From positions 2,733,001 through 2,797,000 of the forward strand of contig NC_088326.1 in NCBI RefSeq assembly GCF_910592395.1: a stretch of DNA of 64,000 nucleotides, read 5' to 3'. The notes below the pieces were generated by a model, which was not told the DNA's origin, ran no database searches, and saw nothing but the letters and a program-made list of their open reading frames with translations. Both the position numbers and the translations under genes were made by a program. This DNA is from Lineus longissimus (taxonomy: Eukaryota; Nemertea; Pilidiophora; Heteronemertea; Lineidae). This document shows, in pieces, positions 47,401 to 59,128 of the stretch (within the stretch, counting starts at the first letter, position 1; each line of letters begins with the position of its first letter).

Positions 47401-49019
47401 CAAAGGACATGAACATCTTCCCTTCCTAGCTTGGACGAATTTTGCTACATATGCGTAACACGTAAACGTATGCATTGCTTTTCTCAACTTCTCTATTGTG
47501 TATACATTTCCTTTGAGACGTACGATGTGGCACTTGGAAATGGTTGTCGGTTGTTGGTCTCGAGAACGCTTATGCCCTGTAAAAGCTCTAAATGTGCTTG
47601 AGAACCGAAGTGCAACAAGGTCAAAGACTTGACATATTTTTGGCACAAAAATGTACAAAATAGTGAATGCTTCGAATGCACTTACCTCAAGTTTCTCAGG
47701 AGAGCGCTCTGAAGACGCAGTGTGCTGAAGTCGATGGTTATGAGTAGGCCTACTGGTGACAGTGTGGGTCTGACGGCATACGATTGCATAAGATTGCATG
47801 GCATGTCATAATCACAAGGGGGACATCTTTTGACGTAACTTCTGACAAGGGCGACCATTTGCTGATCCATAAACAGATAGTTTGCGGAATTATTTTTTGG
47901 CCATTTTGTTATTCCCTTTTCACAGGCTTAAAGCTGAAGCTTACCGTGTGAGTCTAATACAAAGACCGTGAACAACATCATGAGTCAGAAGTAGAATTAT
48001 AGCCAACACAACGATAAATAGTGGCAATTCATAGGTAAAGCGCAGCGCAAACCATAAATTGTTGTCGACAACCAATCACTATAATTCTGAACTTATCAGA
48101 CCTACTCCGACCGTTGCCCCCCCCCCCCCCCGCCCCGGGGCCCCCTCATTGGTGTACCACTGACTGCAGTCACACCAGCCTTGCAGTTGGCCAGTGAATC
48201 TTACCCCAACGCTCTGTTCACCTACCCCCAGTCTCTCATCCATCAAGTCGGTCTGGTTCATTTTGTACAGGATTGGAGGAATTACCGAAGCCGTCTACTC
48301 TGATTACTATAGCATACAGTAAAAATCGCTTGAACAACATTGGTTCCATGTAAACGTCCAACTAATTCCCCACTGATACAGTTTACGTTCGCCTTAACGC
48401 CCATTTCTTTAACCCATTAGTTGCCAAGGCCACCTCATGGGATTCCTTCAAGGGACCACTCGGACATGGGAGTAACCTGGCCAGGTGGCTAGTACCCCTG
48501 CTTAGCACCATGTGCCGCCACTAGCAGTATCACACCAATGCTGATTTCTTATAATGATTTTCGCCAGTGTTGCGAGACAGTTTGGGACATGCCTTGTGAA
48601 TTTCAGGCAGGCCTACGCATTCATCATGTTCGTGTGCATTGTCTATTGCAGTTCAAGGATTTTTCAATTATCCTGCTTGGAGAAGTTACGGTCCTGCTGG
48701 AAGCCAATTTCATATAAAACCAACAAATCTCTGCATAAGTTGTCCCTTTAAAATCGATATGCCTTCCACCTCTCGAGTTGTTTGCAAGTTTGAACACAGG
48801 TACACACACGCCAGGAATGCGAGGAAAGAAACGCTAGAAATTCTATAGTCAGCTGGATGATTCAGAGTATTATGATACAGGGTCGTCTGCTCCAGCAACG
48901 CTAGCGTCTGATAATGATACGGAGGTTGAGAGATAGCTTGGTTGAATATCACCTGCCAAGTCTACCTTTGGTGAAAGAAACAAACATCTTCAAATTCTTA
49001 GATTAGGCTTCAGATTCGA

Positions 49020-49105
49020 TCGCATCCTGAACTTCAGTGCAATACTCGGCACTAAAGACCGAGCTAATGGAGCGAAACGTGTGCGAGGGGAGGAGCATAC
49101 GCCGC
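49020..49105. repeat. Dispersed repeat fragment, partner at 23085-23150
   Basis: catcctgaacttcagtgcaa, tactcgg and gtgtgcgaggggaggagc resemble 23085-23150 (catcctgaacttcggtgcaa, tactcgg, gtgtgcggcgaggagagc). Confidence 0.6.
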
Positions 49106-49644
49106 ACGCTCTGGTGGTATTCGAGGATAGTCTACCCGTAACCTGACTGATATTTGAATATCCCTGGGTAGAGTGACCACTAATTTTCTTTCAGTGTTAT
49201 CAGTTCCTGCACACGCGCAGTGATACTCAAAATATACATGTATATCAAAAACATCGAAACAAAATGTATTAAAGTTCATGTGGAAGAAAATGTGAAATTG
49301 TGAAATTGTCAATTGGTGATTGGGGCTGTACGCCGTAGTATCTCCTAGTCCGCCGAGGCTGACGAAATGAGCTCATATTTTCTTCTAGAGGGATGGGCTT
49401 CTCCGTCTACGGAATCTTCTGGAATTGATTGAGTGTACTTTAGGGCGACACAAAGGCATATTGTGGGAGGATGGGCCTGGCTTATGTTTGACGTCTAACA
49501 AAGCCAGTGGACGTGCAGGCTGTATACTAGAAATGCCTACATGTAGTTGACACCAATTTTCGTGCATAATAAATAAACAATGTATACCAGCATTACGGTA
49601 ATGTTTCTTTCTTTTTCAACACGAACGGCTGGTTGGTGCCACCT

Positions 49645-49800
49645 TCAATACACTCCGGACGCATTGGACCGGCCTCGTTCCTCACACTAAGGAGACCAAA
49701 TTAGGATGACGCAATGAGTTGACAAGAGAGTCTACCACCTGTCGCCCGGTACAAGGAGATCCAATTAAGATGGCGCAGTGTCGAGGTCTAATGAAACTGC
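49645..49800 (+). repeat. GC-rich dispersed repeat, copy C
   Basis: Contains cactccggacgcattggacc, ggcctcgttcctcacac and aaggagaccaaattaggatg, then a second aaggagatccaatta with gatggcgcagtg. This is the longest copy of the family in the window. Confidence 0.7.
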
Positions 49801-52646
49801 GTTCGCGACAGGTGCGCACTCATTTTGCTTAAACAAGCTGTTGTCTGGTCTCCAGAGAGCACTGCCCCGGACATATTGATAATAATGTTGATTTTTATTG
49901 GAGCTGGTCATCACGAAACAATACAGCAATATGCAGACAGCGCCGGTGTTGTATGGATTTTATAAGCAATGCGTTGTTTTACTGTAAATGTCAGTTTTGA
50001 TGGACAGTAGGTTTAGTTTCCTCGTGGACACCAAAAGAAAAGAGGCTATGCAGTTTTCTTCAGCAACGCCAAGCAGGCGCCTATGAATGCAATACAACTT
50101 CAGTTTTTTTTAAATTTTTAGTTTCATGGATCGGGAGTGCAATGTCCCTTTTTAAGACCAAGTAAAACTGGTTTTTATCGCTAGCATTGCTCTCCATGGG
50201 TGATGCGCCGATCCGAAACATCATACCCAGTCAATGAAATTCGCAAGCTCATGTCCAAAACCATCCCGTAACACTAGACAAATTTTTTATTGGGATCAGC
50301 ATTAGTATGACGCTCTAAGTGGCGGCGACTGGTGGCGAGTATTCACACTAAATCCTACACCCAAGTTGTCCCTTTAAGAAGATATCTAATCCAGTTACCA
50401 ACCATGGTAAACAACCGGTACGTTACGCATCACGAAAACATCCATATTCTTCAGAACGAACGCAACACTCACCAAAGGAATGCTTACAACTAAATACGTT
50501 GTTGATACCTGTGAAAGCGTTCAGTAGAAGTCTATGCCCCGGTCCATGCACTGGAGCCAGCATTGGTGAATGTATACAACCAGCCTGTGTACATTCAGTG
50601 TACATGGCTTTTGGTCAAAAAGTACCTCTATGATGTTTGAACCGTTACCAAATTTGATATGTGCCACGAAGAACCATTTGCCAATACAATGCTGAAATTT
50701 CATAAGATTCCAATACCCAATGCCTGAGAAAACCCATTTGTCTAAACCGCTTCAACAAATTGACGCCCCCGCAGTGATTTTGGTCAACTAATTTACGAGT
50801 TTTAAACAGGCCAGTCTGACCATATCTTTCTAAATATCAAAAAGCATCTTCCTGGGATGATTTAGAATCCACCAGAGATGAAAGATTTAATTCAATTTCA
50901 CCCATTACAGCCATAATCAATTGCCATTTCACCATCAACGCGGTATGTGGTGATGGATCTGGAGAGATAGGATTCTGTCGAGCAACCATCTTATGGAGGA
51001 TATTATTGGGTAGGCGTAGATTCTGTTGGAAGCCGTTTTGGAATGGAAAATCATGACTTCCAACGGTCACTTCTACGTCATACACAGAATATTGAAAACA
51101 ACTGGTGCCAGGATGTCTCACGGGTTCATGGCCCTTGAAACCGATGTAGAGTCATGGTCAACAGTAAACTGAACGAAACTATGTTCGTGTTGCGCAACTG
51201 AAAGAAACACACGAAATTTCATTGTTTTGCCGCGGGAACGCTTCGCAGAGGGAATTGGGATAAATGTTGCTGATGAAGGTTAATACATTGTGGATTCAAT
51301 ACGCGGTTGGCGTCCCGGTATATCCAGGCGCTGACGAGAGATAATCGTGGAGCAAACGTGGCATACCTACTAACAGCGTATGACAAAGCAGACAATGTAC
51401 AGCGCAGAGTGAGACTCCAAGGATTTGATGATTCGGTGAGGAAGCCGACGATGTGGGCGTTGCAGGTACCAGAAGCAATAGGGAGTTTTTGCAAATCCGC
51501 CGAAACGCCAACGTGAATGCTTATCCCATTGTACGTGTCGAACAATGGGGTAGGCGTTCGCGTTGAATTTTTAGGGGTGTTGCGAAAACTCCCTACTGGC
51601 AACACAGGCACGCGAAAGAAAGAGCTCAAAAGAAGTGGCTGTTTTCTTCAGTCTGTTAAAGGGGACGCGCTAGGCACAGGGAATAGCCAATGCTGTTACA
51701 ACGGAAGTAAAAACTAAATGCGGAATGCACGATACAGGCTGCTCAACTCGGGGATAATCCAAGTATAACATGGTATAGGCCTGCCCATGACTTTTCAGCT
51801 AACCCGACTAATAGGGGATCAGACTTCAGTGTGTTTAGGCCCTTGGGTGCAGTCCAGACAGGACAAAAGGTAAAGAAGCCTTAACGGTATAATAAAACGA
51901 TCACGCGATTTGAAACCAAACTCTGGTACATGTACCCCGATCGGATTAGGCTTATTGCAATATGTTAGATTTTGATTATTTTCACTTATTTTGATACTGT
52001 TTTGACCATTGTGAAAGAAGGTTTATGAAATACTTTTGCAAAGGTCATGTTCGTGACTCAGTACTTTATCCATGCACCCCACTCGAGTTGCTAGCATTAA
52101 AATATATCATAACAAAATAGAGCAACGGTGTGTAAAAACTGAACAAAACAGTTTGACATTTTCAAAAAAGTTAGTGTCATTGTATATTGTCCAAGTCTCA
52201 CCAATTGTGAAAAAAGTACACAGTCATAACCCAGCATTCGGATCTTCTTCTTGATAATAGTACAGTATCAACTCATTGTTTTCGCCTGCATAATCAAGAA
52301 AATCCGAGAAGAAATCATAAAATGCCCATCGCTACCAGTTGAAATATCAAGTCTTCCTTTAATACTAATTCCTTTATGTGTTTCTAGGACCCTCCATGGT
52401 AACCCTGGTCTGCTGTGACTACTAATTGTTGGTAGCTAATGCTCCTGACAGCCTTCACCAGTTGCTTAACCAGTGATGTTTTTATCGTGGGATGTTTGGA
52501 CAATCGACCGGAGTTATTGGAAAGTCGGTTCATTACCAATAACTTTATGTATATAACAGTATAGTCTGCCTGGGTCACCAGCTTCATGCTTAATGCATGT
52601 AAGCAAGATACGGGGTAAGGGTCTTTCACTCGCTCGTCCAGCAGGG

Positions 52647-52750
52647 TCGAGGTACACTACGGACACGATGGACCGGCCTCGGCCCCTCACCATAAGGAGA
52701 TCCAATTATGATGACGCAATGGACTGCCCTGGGAGTCTAGGTCGAGGTGG
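52647..52750 (+). repeat. GC-rich dispersed repeat, copy D
   Basis: Contains cactacggacacgatggacc, ggcctcggcccctcaccata and aggagatccaattatgatga, followed by cgcaatgga. It is close to copy C, and copy A at 25095 is the same family in reverse. Confidence 0.7.
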
Positions 52751-53084
52751 TTTGGATGCCTCCCCTTCCTATCACCAGCGATTTTTAGTGTGAACCCCGA
52801 CCACGACTACCACCATCAGATTTCTGGTCAACCCCGGGCGGGACCATCCCGAGGAAAATCGATTATTGTTCTCTTCAGCTATACCCTGTTGTGTGCAGAA
52901 ACCATTACTCATCAAGGCAACGATCTCTGAGTCACATGGATGCTGGACGATCTCCAAATCTTTGGTAACAAGTTGTAGCAAGGTGTTGATGTACCATGTG
53001 CTAAACTCGATTATCGTGCGAACTTCGTGTCAAATCAGAGGTGTTGAATTATGTATCTCCGGAGTTGTCAATGAAAATGAGCCA

Positions 53085-53165
53085 ATCACAAGGCGCTGCG
53101 TATACTCCTGCGCAGTCGCATAACTACATCGTCACAGGACTGCCTAGGCAGGCCGCCATTTTGAA
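53085..53165 (-). promoter_or_regulatory. Promoter-like motif cluster without an assigned gene
   Basis: Read on the minus strand, AAAATGGCGGCC (YY1-like) is followed by GCGACTGCGCAG (NRF1-like) and TGATTGGCT (CCAAT-box type, reversed). Such clusters mark housekeeping promoters. No recognisable gene starts nearby, so this is a motif observation only. Confidence 0.3.
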
Positions 53166-54178
53166 TCTGCTACTGCACGCGATTCGTGGAACAGATCTCG
53201 ACACCGGTGCGTGAAAGCGCTTGAAGTCCCAAATTAACTCAATCTGACCAACATTGAGGATCACCGCTAGTCAAAACTGCTGGCTGCATGTGAACCCCAA
53301 CCTCAATTAGGCAACACTTGCTTTATAAAATCGCTAAAGAACTCTTAGGAGTCATGTACAACATATTCATACCTAAAAACTGTCTTATTCATCTCATCGA
53401 TCAAGATGATTTTCAAGACGAGATCCAGATGAATAAGCGAAAAAGCAGCCCCTGAGACAAACAAATGATACAGGAAGTGCCAAATGCGGTGCTCTGATTG
53501 GACAATATAACAGGCAGTCCACCCAAATGCTGCCTTAGCAGGGAGTCTGTCAATTCGCCAGCCCTGAATAGGAGAAGGCCGCGACATTTTGTGTGTGCAG
53601 CAGACGTGGAGCAGATATGATACGGATGAAGGTACATGTACCGGGTAAAGACGAAGAGCACAAAAGCAACATGTAAGATGTTGCGAGGAACGCACTCGGC
53701 TGAAAGAACACGTCTAGTGCATTCGTAAACAGAACCACGCTTTCAATACCGGAGCAACTCAGGAATTCTATAGATGGAACTTTGCAGAGATAGAAAACGC
53801 GTACGCTTGAAAAATGTGATTGGTGTGGGTTTCAGCCAATGTGTGACTCATCAACCACGGACAGCCGATTTCCCGCGGGGAAGAAGTAAATCACCTGCCT
53901 CTGGTGAGATTCTCTTGCGCTGGGCTCTTGAGGTGGAAGATGAGACTTAAAAAGATAGGAAAGGAAAACGTAGGATGCGAAGAGCCGGATGAGACGGCAA
54001 CAGAAGAAGCAAGAAGAAAACCCAACACACCTTTCTTTGGGCAGTTACCATTTTCAAATCACGAAGCAATGTAGAGCTGGAAGACTATAATCTTTTCACG
54101 AGATTTTTGGTGATTTCATACAGAAAATGATAACCAGATACCTCCGACATCGAATTTCGGTCCAATATGATTCTCGAC

Positions 54179-54196
54179 TTGGCCACCAGGGGGCCA
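54179..54196 (+). promoter_or_regulatory. CTCF-like site
   Basis: TTGGCCACCAGGGGGCCA is very close to the bilaterian CTCF core (TGGCCACCAGGGGGCGC). It lies in the gene-poor stretch between arginine kinase and PTRHD1. One motif match can be chance. Confidence 0.35.
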
Positions 54197-54664
54197 AAAC
54201 TGAAAAGTGCAATTTCTTGTTTGGCGTTTAGATAACCATACTGGCCAGAGGTTCTCTACATCATCAGTAACACCAATGCCGACTTTCTCGATTATCACAC
54301 TATACCATTGCAACTAGGGAAAATGATAAGTAGGCTTTTTTTCACTTTCTTATCCGCATATATACGGCTCAGCGAATCCGCTACAGTATGCCAGCGCTGT
54401 TTGATATAACCGGTAACAACTCCTGAAGGCCACCATGAGCTATAGTGCACCAATGAAGGTGTTCTATGTATACTGAATGGAGAAATAACATAGCCTTAGG
54501 TAACTGTGTAACTATAGTATTTACGTATCGATTCAAGCTGACTGAAAGTTTCCCCCTTCTTATTTGCATGTACCGGTAACGAGTACGGTATTGAGTGTTG
54601 CAAGTTCCAAGTATACGGCGTGCGGAGGAACTCACTGCACATTGTACGAAGACTAAATTCAGAG

Positions 54665-54715
54665 AAACATGCGTATTTTCGTGTTCTGTACTTCATCCGG
54701 TTCAGTGATGGGCAC
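54665..54715. repeat. Dispersed repeat fragment, partner at 47355-47400
   Basis: gcgtattttcgtgttctgta and catccggttcagtgatgggc match the partner at 47355-47400. Same orientation. Confidence 0.6.
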
Positions 54716-57006
54716 TATTCACAGTCAGTTGTGGACCAGATTCGACCCTGCAAGACATCTAAACATCTGCAAGTAGACAGGCGGTGAGCGTCAATTCTCA
54801 AGTCTCATCCTCTCCTGCAGGATGGATAGACGCACAACGCCCGTAGATCGCTTCTGAACTGGGACCTTATAGGCTCTTGCGGAACTTGTAGCAGCGGTCT
54901 CTGAAGGGTCTGAAGTGTTGATCGAGTTCTCCGACTGGTGGACACCATAGGTTCTGACACCACATGAAGTGGGAAACCAAAGGGCGGCACCAGCTCGCCA
55001 TGTTGGACAAGGCCGAGGCCGTCCTTGGTCGTGTTGATTTCCCTCCCGCATGCAGTTTTCTTTGAGTTCAAGTGACCTGCTCAAGGCGATGTGCCCATGA
55101 CAAACACCCTATAGCCAGAGGCATGTGTATATTGTCATAAAAAGCACACAGTAGTATTGATCCGAACCCAGTCCCCTTACAGATGTAGCGCATGCACTTG
55201 GAAAGCGAGTGTTTCGGGGAAAGTTGTGAAATGCAGCCATTATACCGTGAAAAACATAGCGCGTGGAAGAATGGTATATTGCGTGTCCAAAATCGACCAA
55301 TTCTACGAAAAGAATAATTAAAAACTCTCGAATTGATTTGCTCTAAACGTTCTGATGACCCCGCCCCATGGAGATGCAAGATTTTGGTCAACTCTCGCGG
55401 CAGTACAAAAATCGTTATCCTATTCATACTTTTATTATTTACGTTACGTTGAACTTACGTTACCATAAATGACACGACTCTATCTCAGATCGTCGAAACG
55501 GAACCTCCCAATTAATGTCAGTGGGAATGGCTGAAGCTTGACGGAAACATGACGGGAGGCGGTGGATCAATCGCAAACCTTTCACATTGAACGCATCCGG
55601 CGGAATTCTAACGCCAGATGATGTTTTATCGCCCCCGCCCCCGTAGTACGATTTATCGCCCATTTACGCCATGGCATCATCCAGATGAGGCGGCGATAGC
55701 ATGTTGTCTGACGTTACAAGAGTTAACAACTACATTGAAAACAAACGTTGTCTGACGTTTTAAGAGTTGACAACCACAATGAAAACAGCCTATACGAGAA
55801 ATGTTGGCAGCTGATGTTATCGTCTGCATAGTTTGAATAGCAGACGACGTAAGGTAAAGGGTACAAGCTGCGTTGCCAAGCGTAACGTAATGTCTGAAGC
55901 AGCGTTTAGAGTATTCTGACAAGAACGAATTCCATCAAAATGACCAAATATTCCAAATAAGCTTCACCAAGAGGGTCACATAAGGTACAGTGGAGTATTC
56001 GTGGGGTTATAACAGAATACATTTCATTAGTATAAGTCAATAAAATGTTTCTTACCTTTGTGAAATCCCCAGCAACGAAGTATCCACTCTCCTGAATGTT
56101 AATCGAGCGAACGCCAAGTACGCATGCGTTATTATTCTCGTCTGCTACTTGCGCGATGCTCCACGCATGGATTTGAAAATGTATAGGGTTGGCAAGGGCT
56201 TTTCAGATCAGCGTGTGGAGGTTGACTCCATAAAGATTTGTGTTTTACGCTGGCATGCACTTTTAGAAATTGTACGTGCACTTGTCCGGCAGTCTCTTGT
56301 TAGATGCAATCTTGGAATGTAAGGAGATATGTTCAGGTGTCTAAAACCTTGCCGCATTTTTTTATTTCGATGATAAAGTACTTCGTATACAGGGACGCCA
56401 TCTGATGACTAAATATACAACTATGCAGCTTACCCGAACACAATTTAATAACGCACCACAAAAAATTTATGTTACAGCAATTACGACCGGTTTAATCAAT
56501 GGCCCTGGGAACGAATGAATATACATGTATTCATGTATTGTAATCTCTGAGGTATCGAAAAACAAATTGTACGAAAGTTTATACAGCGCTTCATACTGTA
56601 CAAGTATATATACTGTACTGTCTCAAAGTGATTTGACATTCACTCATTCCCAAGTCCAGAAACGTAACTTTCTCAGGCCGTACCCGTGGTCAATTCCAAG
56701 CTATCATTTGCGACAACATTTTGAGAAACAGTAGAAATGCTCTTGTCATGATAATCGGGTGATAACATCACATATTACAAAGTTCCCTCAAATAAAGTTG
56801 CATGGAACGGCAACCTGATCTGAATTTAATCACGAATATTCAGTGCATGCGAAGAGCAGTTATTCTAGTTCATCCTTTCTCTCCCAGGAGGCCAAACTTG
56901 CTTCATTCAGTCCTGCCACCTTGGAGGCAACTCATAAACTAATGTTACTTTTTCAGCAGTTGAAATAACAAAAGAGAAGACTTTTACAATAAATATACGA
57001 TTCTAC

Positions 57007-57012
57007 TTTATT
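57007..57012 (-). terminator. PTRHD1 polyadenylation signal
   Basis: Reverse complement AATAAA lies about 330 bp after the PTRHD1 stop on the minus strand. Confidence 0.5.
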
Positions 57013-57343
57013 TTCATCTTCAAGAGGAGAAAAGAAATTCAGAAAGTTGTGGATAAAAGCAAGGATATACATGTATTGACAATATGTGAGGAATATTCCC
57101 CAATCATTTAATTCAAAATGACAGAGAATCAAAGATATTTCCTCAGGATGATATTGTTCAAGCTGTAATACATCACACTATTGTTCAAACTGATGTTCCC
57201 TTGCATCCAACGATCAGAACACCAAGGTTCATCCAACTAACATGAGTTCAAACAGAAGTCCTATCCCATCCATGCGATGGAAATGCACATCATATATTCC
57301 GTGTACTAAACCTAAGCGAAACATGCTTAAAGTCCAGATAGTC

Positions 57344-57844
57344 TCACTTGAATAACTTGAACTTCTTAAAGTATTTTTGTATTTCATCCTTAGGATAGGG
57401 TTTTGTAGCTAAACACGTGGGTATGTTCTCCGGTTGTTCAATCCATAGTTTGTGGTCAATGCTGTCCATCTTCAATGCTTCAGCAAGACTCTTAAGGGCA
57501 TCTTCATCATTCGCCTAGAATAGTAAAAGTAGTCAGTACAATAGTATTCAAGAACATTTGACAATAAGCAATGGCAACCAATGATAATGAATCAGTGAAA
57601 CAATCGATACTTTTTGTTGAAATGGCTGCCCATAGAAATATGGCGATTCTCTTACCTGCAGAACACATTTGTGCATAGCATCCAAATCAGCCACATAGGT
57701 CTGAGTATTTGGGTCGGAATGGAAGAGATGCATCACTGCCGAGCAAGCATGACAAGCCTGAGCAATTACAGCACCCGTAGGCCACTTTAGAAGCCCTAAG
57801 AGATCACTTCTTACCACGACATACTGAATCATGGGCGCTGACAT
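57344..57844 (-). CDS. PTRHD1: PTRHD1, peptidyl-tRNA hydrolase II domain protein, complete
   Basis: Two exons, 57844-57656 and 57514-57344 (TGA), join in phase 0 and give 119 aa. Exon 1 reads [20 protein letters not shown], then [20 protein letters not shown], the PTRHD1 version of the Pth2 fold. Exon 2 gives [20 protein letters not shown], then [20 protein letters not shown], and ends FKKFKLFK, as in animal PTRHD1. The family is annotated as a putative peptidyl-tRNA hydrolase; its enzymatic role in animals is not firmly settled. An in-frame ATG at 57886 would add 14 residues (MRFDYWPS...), but the ATG at 57844 fits the domain start better. The gene is divergent from SLC25A51, with 1.3 kb between the start codons. 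Confidence 0.93.
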
Positions 57845-59128
57845 CTTGACAGCCCCGCAGAGACTGGGCCAATAATCAAATCTCAAATCTACCTAACTCG
57901 AATCATTATAAACTTAGTTGTAAAAGATGGAATGTGTTTGAATAAGCTACCATTTAAATAACTGATGTGAAATATTGGTTCGAAAGGGTCGAAATAATGG
58001 ATTGAAGTCTAAATTAGTTTATCTATTCGTCAACATGCGGCGCTGATGACCAAAATGGCAGCCACCTGGCAAACTGGATTTTTTTCATGGAAACGCAAAT
58101 GTTTGTGCTTTATGTGCGCGTCATAGATCCAGTATTACTGAACAACTTCAACCAAAGTATGCATTGTTGAATGTAGGTTCAAAACAATATCATTTGTGAG
58201 TCAAAATCTGTCGGGAAATGATTGCAAATCACGGTTTTCTTAGGGCGCTTTTCCTAAAATTTTAGCGTCTGCAAAAAGTGTACCTAGTGCATGTGTACTT
58301 GTGTCAATGTGTGCGGTAGTATGCATACATGGCATACTAAAGTGTTTTGCTGTAGGCCTATTGATAAACCTGTTTTTAGGCTAGGGGTCAAAGTACATAC
58401 AGCTGTAGGCTTGTTCTTGCTGATTGGATGGTATACTATGCCTGCAGCTGCACTTGGACTTGGTAATTTACTAGGCCAGGGAGTCATGAATGATGGACAG
58501 GGTTCATAAGTCATGACATAACTACAGTGCAGGCAGGCCCTGACCACTGCCACTGCCACTGGCACTGGCTCTGATTTCGACTTAATTTGATGTCAGTGAT
58601 GTCTGATGAACTGAAAAAAGACTGGTCTGTCAGCAGCGGAGAGGGGGTTATGGTACAAGTGCTATTTTGGTCCTCATTGTCATTGAGGTAGGCCTATAAA
58701 ATATTCATTAATTCCTCATAAAATCATATTCAATCTCGGAAATATTTTAGCTGATGTAGATATTTCATGATCCCCTCTTCTTTCTGAAAAGTGTCCAGTG
58801 AGGACCATGTTGATATTCTTTTTGCTTTCTTTGTCTTGTATCAGTAAAATCAATGACTTTATCGTCTCAAAGGTAAATAAATAGGTCAGTTCAAACTGGA
58901 ATGTAAAACTGGCTTAAGTCAAGACGACCATCTATCTCCTGTCCTGGTTTGATTGTCCTGCTCTGAGTCAAACAAAAAACACCAGTGACAGATATAATAC
59001 TGGAGTGAGAGGCAAGAACACCCTTTTTCCCTTTCCTTGCTTTTAATCTGAATTTGAAAATCTGCCTCTTTTCAGATTCTTCCTCTGAATATTCCTGCAT
59101 TCATCAGATGAGGCTGCAAAGAGCCTAA
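57845..59128. promoter_or_regulatory. Divergent intergenic region PTRHD1 / SLC25A51
   Basis: It separates two divergent genes and holds no other recognised exon. At 58050-58065 accaaaatggcagcc resembles a YY1 site on the plus strand. The region could serve both genes, but neither transcription start can be fixed from sequence. The SLC25A51 leader may be spliced. Confidence 0.4.

Larger units (their letters stand above)
42136..57343. other. 15-kb stretch without a recognised gene
   Basis: This lies upstream of the arginine kinase gene (its promoter and 5' untranslated exon must be here) and downstream of PTRHD1. It holds several tandem repeats, dispersed repeat copies, a poly-C run at 42960 and another at 48118, and a few open stretches with splice-like borders on the minus strand (56202-56056, 54301-54130, 53563-53373, 50514-50474, 47870-47690). 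None of these resembles a family I know, and they do not join into one convincing gene. Confidence 0.5.

Noticed and set aside
47371-47870. Minus-strand open frame of 142 codons ending near a good donor at 47690
   Set aside because: A perfect gtaagt donor is present, but two frames are open and neither resembles a known protein. Kept only as part of the gene-poor region.
51219-51629. Minus-strand frame of 136 codons and an overlapping plus-strand frame of 69 codons
   Set aside because: Both are open over the same DNA, neither has splice context or recognisable motifs, and I could not choose between them.
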